DNA of 64,000 nucleotides from Juglans regia (lineage: Eukaryota; Streptophyta; Magnoliopsida; Fagales; Juglandaceae): positions 17,560,640 to 17,624,639 of the forward strand of contig NC_049915.1 in assembly GCF_001411555.2 (NCBI RefSeq), given 5' to 3'. Positions within the stretch are counted from its first letter, which is position 1; each line of letters starts with the position of its first letter. Shown one piece after another: positions 57,901 to 64,000 of the stretch. The translations under genes were made by a program, and so were the position numbers. The notes under the pieces are model-generated. The model saw only the letters and a program-made list of their open reading frames with translations, ran no database searches and was not told the origin of the DNA.

Positions 57901-58729
57901 AAAAAAGGAAGAAAAAAGAGTGGTTTGCTTTACTGGATTTTTTTTTATTAAAATAAAAATTTTACTGAAGTAAAGAGGAAACCTCATACAATCAAGTGTA
58001 CAGAAAGCTATCTTGGAGCATTATGATAAAAAAGAGAGAATCTATAATATCGAAGAGCCTAAGGCACAGTGCCCCACATCTTACCAGGAAATGCGCTAGA
58101 TGCATTATATAATGTCATCAAAGTGGTGCCAAGCACATGAGAAATCACTCACAACAATCTCAAAAACAGCTATTTCAAATCAACAATAAACAGTGATTTC
58201 CCACATTAACCTGGGGCAGTTGGATGGGGACAATTTAGCGAAGCCCCTGTGATTTTTAATCCACTTTTTCCATCCAACTAGCACATCAATGACCTTCTTA
58301 GGTCATTATCCATTGAACTCCAAAGACTGACAACAAATCACCACAATTTGCTTCCGTTACACAATGAAACTGCTAATGTTCTGCAATATCATCACTATAC
58401 TTGTGCATATAATATTTTACCCTACCAACTAATACCCTCCTACTTTCAGTGAGATGACGATATTTCTATTGACAGTAACAGATGAACTACGACAGAAGAA
58501 ATGCACAGTGTTTCCCTTTCACCCATGGGATCCCAAAGAGGAGAGAAGAGAGGGAGTTGTGTTGTGGGTTCCACAAAGCATTCATGATCTCATCAAAGCA
58601 GCAAGGGAGCTGTTGAAATGTTCAAGTGGCTCTTGTATTTTGTCAGAAAATGGTGGCAAAATTCTGGACATAAGCATGGTTACTGACGATCAGAAGCTAT
58701 ATTTGGTTGGTGAAGCACAAAATGGGTAA
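33919..58729 (+). CDS. GORK: Shaker outward-rectifying K+ channel (GORK/SKOR type), 13 exons, complete
   Basis: Plasma-membrane K+ efflux channel; family members act in guard-cell closure, root K+ release and xylem loading. Exons: 33919-34181, 35807-36031, 36142-36205, 44005-44344, 44725-45020, 48493-48573, 51181-51279, 53785-54009, 54239-54427, 54909-54984, 55850-56144, 57611-57732, 58482-58729. All introns are GT-AG and phases close: 2,523 nt, 840 aa (SKOR is 828, GORK 820). S1-S3 are at residues about 90-184 and the Arg-rich S4 at about 193-205 ([14 protein letters not shown]). The pore gives TVGYGE (296-301), with Glu where family members have Asp. S6 keeps FDMILGAYL (319-327). The cyclic-nucleotide-binding-like domain spans about 397-531, ankyrin repeats about 545-750 ([20 protein letters not shown]), and a C-terminal KHA domain starts at [10 protein letters not shown]. 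The KHA segment looks nearer GORK than SKOR. Introns 3, 5, 6 and 7 hold transposons. Confidence 0.96.
34183..34229. repeat. (CGTA)n then (TTCAC)n microsatellite next to the intron 1 donor
   Basis: Starting two bases into intron 1: TACGTATACGTACGTACGTA, then about five TTCAC units (34204-34229). The splice donor reads TG|GTACGT. Confidence 0.9.
34330..34737. mobile_element. Tourist-like MITE relics in intron 1
   Basis: Two overlapping degenerate pieces with the family core (aaattttaaaaaaatt, ataataataaaataat). The right-hand end is TAGATCCAAATTAGCTCTTA. The left end is eroded. Another copy follows at about 35208-35405, starting GTTAGTTTGTTTTTAGAGATG. Confidence 0.6.
36206..37950. other. Left part of channel intron 3, unclassified
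   Basis: Positions 36560-37340 are G-rich on the plus strand (gtggccagcggttgag, ggggtgggggttgctaggg) and look transposon-derived. They could be the 5' UTR of the LINE that follows, but no link can be shown. A 125-residue minus open frame at 36938-36561 has no recognised domain. Confidence 0.35.
39855..40618 (+). pseudogene. LINE B endonuclease domain (inactivated)
   Basis: AP-endonuclease-like domain that nicks target DNA for retrotransposition. Recognisable blocks: SWNV then a TGA in place of the usual Arg before [13 protein letters not shown] with the catalytic Glu, [36 protein letters not shown], a TAG where Trp is usual, then SRLDRF and CSDHF. The two stops are single transitions. Confidence 0.9.
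40895..42617 (+). pseudogene. LINE B reverse transcriptase domain (inactivated)
   Basis: Contains [36 protein letters not shown], a frameshift near 41400, then [42 protein letters not shown] with the catalytic FADD intact, and downstream [27 protein letters not shown] and [14 protein letters not shown]. Stops occur at about 41497, 41945 and 42055. Confidence 0.93.
45912..46160 (-). mobile_element. tRNA-derived SINE (Au-like) nested in the hAT element
   Basis: Minus strand: A-box-like GGTTGGTCCAAGTGG (46138-46153) and B-box GGTTCAACACA (46085-46095), with an A/T-rich tail at 45906-45925. The head AAGGGTTGG...CCTTGGTCTTGGG is shared with the copy at 48195. Confidence 0.75.
46370..46540 (+). 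mobile_element. LINE 3' end fragment
   Basis: Ends GTATACTTGGCTACTCCTAT, then an AT run and TTTTTACTTATAAAAAAAAA. This matches the 3' tail of LINE B (gtgtacttgggcattgcctat then ttacttataaaataaaaaaa). The copy is severely 5'-truncated. Confidence 0.65.
47840..47918. repeat. Two-copy 39-bp tandem repeat in channel intron 5
   Basis: TGTCCCATAATTATAAATTT repeats with a period of 39 bases (anchors 47841 and 47880), followed in each unit by acta[a/c]catattttgtaaaa. Confidence 0.9.
48195..48375 (+). mobile_element. tRNA-derived SINE (Au-like) in channel intron 5
   Basis: A-box GGTTGGCTCAAGCGG (48202-48216) and B-box AGGTTCAAATA (48258-48268), with the shared core GGCCTTGGTCTTGG. It ends about 120 bases before exon 6. 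The 3' boundary is approximate. Confidence 0.75.
49297..50100 (-). mobile_element. 5'-truncated LINE, antisense in channel intron 6
   Basis: Minus strand: a zf-RVT domain ([53 protein letters not shown]; 50065-49757), then the 3' tail region [14 protein letters not shown] and an A-run (T-run at 49297-49308 on plus). A 60-base segment near the tail (CCAAGAATAGGCTAGCCCAA) is tandemly duplicated at 49334 and 49384. No RT is present, so the copy is strongly 5'-truncated. Confidence 0.88.
51687..51990. mobile_element. Tourist-like (PIF/Harbinger) MITE in channel intron 7, best-preserved copy
   Basis: 304 bp. Left end GGCCCCGTTTGGATGTTGAG; right end AGTTCCAAACGGGGCC; the outer 15 bases are perfect inverted repeats. 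TAA flanks both sides (51684-51686, 51991-51993), the TWA target duplication of PIF/Harbinger. Inside, a gttgtgggtcccacatgtaaa-like segment is repeated. Confidence 0.92.
52425..52760 (-). mobile_element. LINE 3' end, 5'-truncated, antisense in channel intron 7
   Basis: The plus strand starts with a T-run (52425-52433), then 'aagagattttatt' (duplicated) and GGCATAGCCCAAGTACACAGG, the reverse complement of the LINE tail seen at 49330. It continues with the same CATTTAAATTATCCCCATTC-type coding tail (cf. 49460-49560). Only the last 300 or so bases of the LINE are present. Confidence 0.75.
52761..53784. other. Rest of channel intron 7
   Basis: C/A-rich stretch at 52760-53230 (gcctcctccccaccaggcac), probably retroelement debris. 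No reading frame of note. The branch and acceptor region leads into exon 8 at 53785. Confidence 0.35.
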
Positions 58730-60360
58730 TTAGGGTAACTGTACTAACTAGAGTGATTTAAGATTCTGCAAAACTGGGAAACATTCATCTTGCAAGTTAG
58801 TCATCTGCTAAATGCTTGGCTGCTTGACATGTCTAGAATATATCCAGACACGTTCATGTAAGAACATAATTATCAGAACAACACCATAGAGATTGCTATA
58901 CTTTCTTTAGGTTCACAAATGATTCTACCCGGGAAATTTATAGAAAATAAGGGACCAAGTAGCACTTGACACTTAGATAAGTCCAAGTTGAAACCAGGAA
59001 ACAACAGATAGCCTCAATATTGGACTCATTTTCATTGTTTATTGGTGCTCCTCGATTATACTTTAATATTTTACCAGTTCTGGATTGAAATATCCTACTC
59101 ATTTCCATTTACCTTCAGAGAGAAATTTCTTGGAGCATATATGAATCCTGGCTAGTTGAACTGATAGGCAAAGTACGTGATATTTTGGTAGGGAAAAAAA
59201 AGAAAACGAAATTATTTGAATGGTATGATATATTTCCAAACATGTCATGGAGTTTACATCATGTGCAAAAATGAAATCGAGTGGATCTGTCAGTGCAAAT
59301 AACTAAAAATGATTTGACCAATATGGGTTATGACTAGGGTTTTCTGATTTGTCTATGGTTTTGGATCATCATGAGCTTGTGCATGTTAACACCACAATCC
59401 TGTCATGTTAATTTGCAGATGTGAACTCGGAATTTAAGGTGAAATCCAAAAGAAACAGACAGATATGTAAAAAGAGGATGCATTGTAATAATAGAGTTCT
59501 AATTGAATTTGTTGGACTTGAATTCGATGGAGATCCTTTCCAATTGCTTGACCGAATTGGATAGACTAATGGAAAAAGATAAACACACTTCAAACATGCT
59601 GTGGAAGGAGAAATTCTTTTGTTGGAACCAGAAGTTCTTTTGTCGGATCTATTGTTGATAATGCAGAAAGAAAAGATCAAAATCTCATAAAATTTCTAGA
59701 AGATTCAATAAAAATTGTTAAACCTGATTTAAAATTGAAAGACGTCTCTATCGCCTCTTAGGTTACTTCCGTTTATTACACTACCAAAGATACTGGCGTA
59801 TATAAGGGTACATACACACACACACATATTGTAAAGTCTACATGATATGTCTTTCTCTTTTTAAAATTGAATCATCTAATTTCATCAAATAATTAGAGAG
59901 AATCTCGACTCAATTAAATTTAATTTAATTGAATCGACCTTACTGCTTAGATATATCCCTTTAATTTGTCTTCCTAGCATGCAACTGAGAGATTGAGTGA
60001 CAAATTACTATCAAACAAATGCACATTTGATGCGTTTAAAATTGAAGTGTGTGACTTTGGTGAATAATAGTGTGCCAAGCCATTCAAACATGCTAGGAAT
60101 CACATCAGATAGATGAGTGTTGGACGAATTTTTAAACGATTATATAGATTTAATACATGTATTTATTCTCCTCTTCAATTGAAAATAAGGATCTCCTACG
60201 ATTTGGATCGGAGAAAGTTCCTCCGAAACAATATTTTATGCGCTTAAAACAACTTAATAAACTGATTAGGAAAATAAATTGTTGAAAATTCTTATCTGCC
60301 TATTTTAATTATAACTCAATTCCCTTTTGAAGGTGGTCAAGTAATTAAATTCTCTTCACT
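58730..60360. other. Downstream of the channel gene: 3' UTR and intergenic DNA
   Basis: The first few hundred bases are presumably the 3' UTR; no single polyadenylation signal stands out. An (AC)n stretch lies at 59812-59826. No gene is recognised. Confidence 0.4.
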
Positions 60361-60361
60361 C

Positions 60362-60930
60362 CTAGTTTGTTTTCGTATATAAGACGAGATGAGTTGAGAT
60401 AAAAATTGAATAAAATATTGTTAAAATATTTTTTTAATATTATTATTGTTTTGAAATTGAAAAAGTTGAATTGTTTATTTTATTTTGTATGAAATTTTAA
60501 AAAATTTGTAATGATTAGATGAGATAAGATGAGAAGAGTTGAGAAAACGAGACTTAATTTTTTGCAATTAATTTTATTTAAGTTATATTAAACTTTAAAT
60601 GGGAAAACAAGTGAAGAAAATAAATGAAAGAGTTTATCAACCTTAGGAGTTAAATCAAAACTCAAGTGATGATATGATTCCTCTAAAAATTAATATTCAA
60701 ATTTTCTTAACAATTTCTATTTGGATACAGAAATATTTTTAATTAATCTCATCTCATCTTATTATTATAAATTTTTTTAATTTTTATACAAAATATAATA
60801 AATAATTTAATTTTTTTAAATTTTAAAATAATAAAAATATTAAAAATAATATTCTAATAATATTTTATTTAACTAATTTAAAATTATAATATATCATGTC
60901 CAAACTATCCGATTTCGAGGTTGAATAATT
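60362..60930. mobile_element. Two degenerate Tourist-like MITE copies
   Basis: First copy about 60362-60555: starts AGTTTGTTTTCGTATATAAG then GAGATGAGTTGAG, ends GAGAAAACGAGACTTAA. Second about 60715-60930: starts CTATTTGGATACAGAAATA and ends CATGTCCAAACTATCC, opposite in polarity. Both have the AT-rich family core. Confidence 0.6.
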
Positions 60931-61043
60931 CCAAAAAATAAAATAAAATAGAGAAATGCTACTCACTGTACATTGCACTCTCCACACACTTCACATAATT
61001 TTTTTTTTTTAACCCACGTTGAGTGTGCTGAGACTTCTGGAGA

Positions 61044-61228
61044 TGTTTGGATTCGAAGATGACTTGAGATGATTTGAGATGAGTTGAGATGGATTGTGAA
61101 TAGTAATGAGATGAGTTGTGAATAATAGTGAGATTTATGAATTAAAGTTACTGAATAGTAATGAATAATAGTGAGATGAGTTGAGATGAGTTGAGATGAA
61201 CTGAGATGACTTGCGAATCCAAACAAGC
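61044..61228. mobile_element. Small Tourist-like MITE upstream of the BAP31-like gene
   Basis: Starts GATGTTTGGATTCGAAGATG and ends CTTGCGAATCCAAACAAGCT, a TTTGGATTCG inverted repeat. The interior is almost entirely GAGATGAGTTGAGATGAG and GAATAGTAATGAGATGAG iterations. It ends about 250 bases before the ATG at 61482, so it is close to or within the promoter. Confidence 0.75.
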
Positions 61229-61481
61229 TAAGTTGTAAAGAAGATTTTTTCAATAAAATAAAAGTGAAGAGTTTATACCCAATAGGGCCCGTACAAATCA
61301 TTTCAGTTTTCTAAAATCTAACGGTTAAGAAAGCCACACTCGCCAAACTAACATCACCTTGGAAACCCATAGAAGCACTTTCCGGTCGTTTTACCTTGGT
61401 CATTAAGCCTCGCAAGTAGCATCTGCAATCCATTGATCCAATACCGAAGAAGAAGAGAGAAGAAGAAGAGCAGAGGGGAAA

Positions 61482-64000
61482 ATGGCGTTGCAGTGGATGA
61501 TATTGACGTACATTGTGGCAGCAGAGGCCGCCATAGCCGTTTTATTGACCTTGCCTTCACCCAAGGTCGTCAAGAATCGTCTGGTCTCTTTGATTTCTCT
61601 TATTCTGCAACCTGCCCTCTTCATCGTCCCCTTCGCAGGATTCCAGCTGTTGGGTATGTTTCCCTTCTCTCTCTCCCCTTCTTGCTTTGTTTTTTCTTTA
61701 ATCTCGGGTTTGTTTTTAATCCTTTGCTAAGAAAACAAGGGTCAAATGAATGAGAATCTCGGGTCTTATAACGGGTTTGCGCCTTTTGTGGCCATTCAGA
61801 AGCTAATAAGAGGGTTTTCTCTGGTTTGCTGACGAGACAATTGGAGAATTGACTTTGTTTTTTTCTGTTTTGGTACTTTCTCGGTGAACAAATGGGTGAT
61901 TAGGAAAATGGATTTCGAAATATTTTCTGAAGATCTGGAGTTTAGCGTTTCTTGATTATTTGCAGATATTTATTGGAAGAACGAACATCGCTTGATGTGC
62001 ACGTCTGAGATCTGCACTGCTGCTGAGAGAGATCGCTATGAGAAATCTGTAAGATTTTCTTTCCCTTTTTCTGCTTTTATTTTCCGTTTATTTTCAAAGT
62101 TGATTATATCGTTTATTTATTAAATTCTGTGTTTCTATATTTTGGAAAAATAGATAATTCGTTTGCTTTCGACATTTCGTGTTCTTGTACCTTTTTTTTC
62201 CTTGAGCTAATTATTTTAATTTTATAAGCATCTAAGACTTTGGAATTTGGACGAGACACTTGTTATTTATATGACTCTAATTGTGATTAGAGATGTATTA
62301 CTAGATATTTTAACAAAACCCAACACAGGCACACGCACAAAAGAGGAGGCTAGTTCTTCTGATGTGGGATTCTCTGTGGAATGTATTGGAAGTTGCTTTA
62401 GCAATTCCAAATTGGCACTGCTATCTTGTTTGTGGATTTATTTAGATTTCATCGAAGGTTGTCTTTGGTTTAAAATTTCCCTGGAACCCTAATATTTATG
62501 ACAGCCCCAAAATTCCATTTTTTATAACTGGGATGATCGATGTCTTGGTAAAAGAATTGATAGTCAAAGCACACACTGAAAGATGCTCTAGTTTTGGAGA
62601 AGCTAGTTGAAGCAGATGCCCTGTTGCCTTGTGAATCTAATTATACAATGGTATTAAAGCTACTCTTTTGTATGGGCTGACAGAAACCGAAATGCATATT
62701 ATTATGATTTTTTTTAAACGTTTACGACCTGAAGAGCCTGAATTGATTTTTTACAGCTACATCTTTCTGTACTTAATGAAGGATGTTTATCCATTTCACT
62801 GAAAAGTGATGCCTGATTGAAGGCTCTTTGTCTAGGGGAAAGCACTAGCCAATTTGAAGCTTCTCTGGGATCACTTCTAAGATCCAGTTTCACCTAAGCT
62901 AGTGTGGATTCAGTACCCATGACTACCCTTATATTCATATTCTCAATGTGGGACTCTGGGGTGTTACAAATTTAGCCATCAAGTTCTGATTATTATCTGT
63001 TCTGCTGAGTGTGGTTCATTCTTTATGCTATAAGATCGTTGGCGTTTTTTAATTCTCTAATATTAATTCAGGGTTTGGATGCACCTTTAACTCATTCTTT
63101 AGCCTTGTTTGGATTCAAAAACCATCTTAACTCATCTCATCTTGTTTGGATTAAAAAAACATCTCAACTTGTCTCATCTAATCATTACAACTTTCCCAAA
63201 CTTTCAAACAAAATATAATAAACAATTCAACTTTTTCAAATCCCAAAACAAAAATTATATTAAAAAATTATATTCTAATAATATTTTATTCAACTTTCAA
63301 CTCTTATCTCAACTGAACTTACAATCCAAACCTCCCAGTGTAGATAAATAAGTTCTATTACCTATAAAAGAAAATGGGGGTGTCTGTAAACCTGCAGTAT
63401 CAATTCGAAAGGTTTTATGCCTTCTCTGTCTTTTTTACATGCTGTGTATTTTTGGGGATGGCGAAGGGCCTGGTATTGGAATAATGGGATGAGAAAGGTA
63501 TTCTCCAATTTGAGAATATACTACCACTCTATTTTTGATAGAGGGAGTGAGGGAGCATGGTGGGATTAAGAGGGGAGAAAAAGACAAGATGCAGTGGTAG
63601 GGGATTTGGACGGATTCTTTTCAACAAAGTTATTTCCGAACTTTAATTCCTTTGTTGCATACTGTACTTGTTGTTTCGCTTAATTGCCTTAAATAGAAAA
63701 ATACATTTTAGATGCATTCAAGACTGGATATTTTTAAGAAACAATCACCTGAGTCTTGTGCCTGGCAAAATTAAGATCTTACTATTGATTCCCATGCAAA
63801 AACTGAACCAAACAGAACCAAATGGAAATTAATTCTTTTCATAGGATCCACACAATGATTGACAAGGGTTCAAAATGTGTGATTGAATAAGCATTAGTAA
63901 ATAGACTACAGTTAGCTCTAATGTGATTGCATAACCGATGCGCAGGCCATCTCCATTCCCAGGTTTCCCATGGCATAAACTAGCTCAAGTACGGATAATT
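61482..64000 (+). CDS. BAP31: BAP31-like ER membrane protein; first two exons, truncated by the window edge
   Basis: B-cell receptor-associated protein 31 family: an integral ER protein with an N-terminal membrane domain and a C-terminal coiled coil, linked to cargo export and quality control. Exons 61482-61653 and 61966-62048 give 85 residues. Residues 1-57 hold two hydrophobic segments (about 5-23 and 36-57) joined by the conserved LPSPKVVKNRLVSLI loop. Exon 2 reads DIYWKNEHRLMCTSEICTAA then ERDRYEKS, as in plant homologues. Junctions are GT-AG (TTGG|GTATGT, TGCAG|ATATTT; phase 1 kept) and the last donor is TCT|GTAAGA. No third exon is seen before 64000; the expected IYKAQRN segment must lie outside. 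The ATG follows a GA-rich leader. Identity is strong, but the coiled coil cannot be examined. Confidence 0.92.
62049..64000. other. Intron 2 of the BAP31-like gene, to the window edge
   Basis: AT-rich intron with one Tourist-like MITE (about 63097-63335). No exon was recognised. Open frames of 69-81 residues within it lack any domain. Confidence 0.6.
63097..63335. mobile_element. Tourist-like MITE in intron 2 of the BAP31-like gene
   Basis: Starts CTTGTTTGGATTCAAAAACC, followed by catcttaactcatctcatc, and ends TTACAATCCAAACCTCC. The CTTGTTTGGATTaaaa segment is repeated at 63138. The core (tatattaaaaaattatattctaataatattttattcaactt) is the usual family core. Confidence 0.75.

Noticed and set aside
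1..64000. A new defence-like, operon-like or CRISPR-like system
   Set aside because: The window is plant nuclear DNA. The repeats are explained by transposons, satellites in an LTR element and microsatellites; the genes are unrelated and individually known families.

Overview
The window is nuclear DNA from a flowering plant, most likely a woody eudicot. It is AT-rich and intron-rich, with plant-type protein kinase, K+ channel and plastid pyrimidine-catabolism genes in a dense background of small transposons. The abundant GAGATGAGATGAG-type Tourist-like MITEs make a Fagales (Juglandaceae-like) source plausible, but that is a guess from general familiarity and the sequence does not prove it.

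Four real protein-coding genes are visible. (1) 1-3150, minus: the 5' half of plastid dihydropyrimidine dehydrogenase PYD1, three exons, running off the left edge. (2) 10972-11919, minus: an intact intronless group D MAP kinase kinase (MKK9-like). (3) 33919-58729, plus: a complete 13-exon SKOR/GORK-type Shaker outward-rectifying K+ channel. All splice phases close, giving 840 aa, and the selectivity filter reads GYGE instead of the usual GYGD. (4) From 61482, plus: the first two exons of a BAP31-like ER membrane protein, running off the right edge. The genes belong to unrelated pathways; nothing indicates a cluster or operon.

Everything else is mostly transposon-derived. 8055-8960 is a LINE RNase H relic split by a CACTA-type MITE. 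13010-17176 is a 1.9 kb tandem duplication whose first copy carries a later LTR-like insertion. 18210-22242 is a non-autonomous LTR element on the minus strand whose interior is built of several tandem-repeat families. 23743-28590 is a decayed minus-strand LINE interrupted by a TIR element carrying the first exon of a Ran GTPase gene. 31046-32739 is a probable solo LTR with a perfect 5-bp target duplication, containing a Z-DNA-prone tract. The channel gene's introns hold a nearly full-length sense-strand LINE (intron 3), a hAT element with an 8-bp target duplication plus SINEs (intron 5), and 5'-truncated antisense LINEs and a Tourist MITE (introns 6 and 7).

I found no operon-like, CRISPR-like or otherwise clearly new system. 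The most noteworthy points are the GYGE filter in an otherwise intact channel, the captured Ran exon, and a 47-bp tandem repeat that gives the same peptide repeat in three reading frames. All calls come from reading the sequence; no database search was run.
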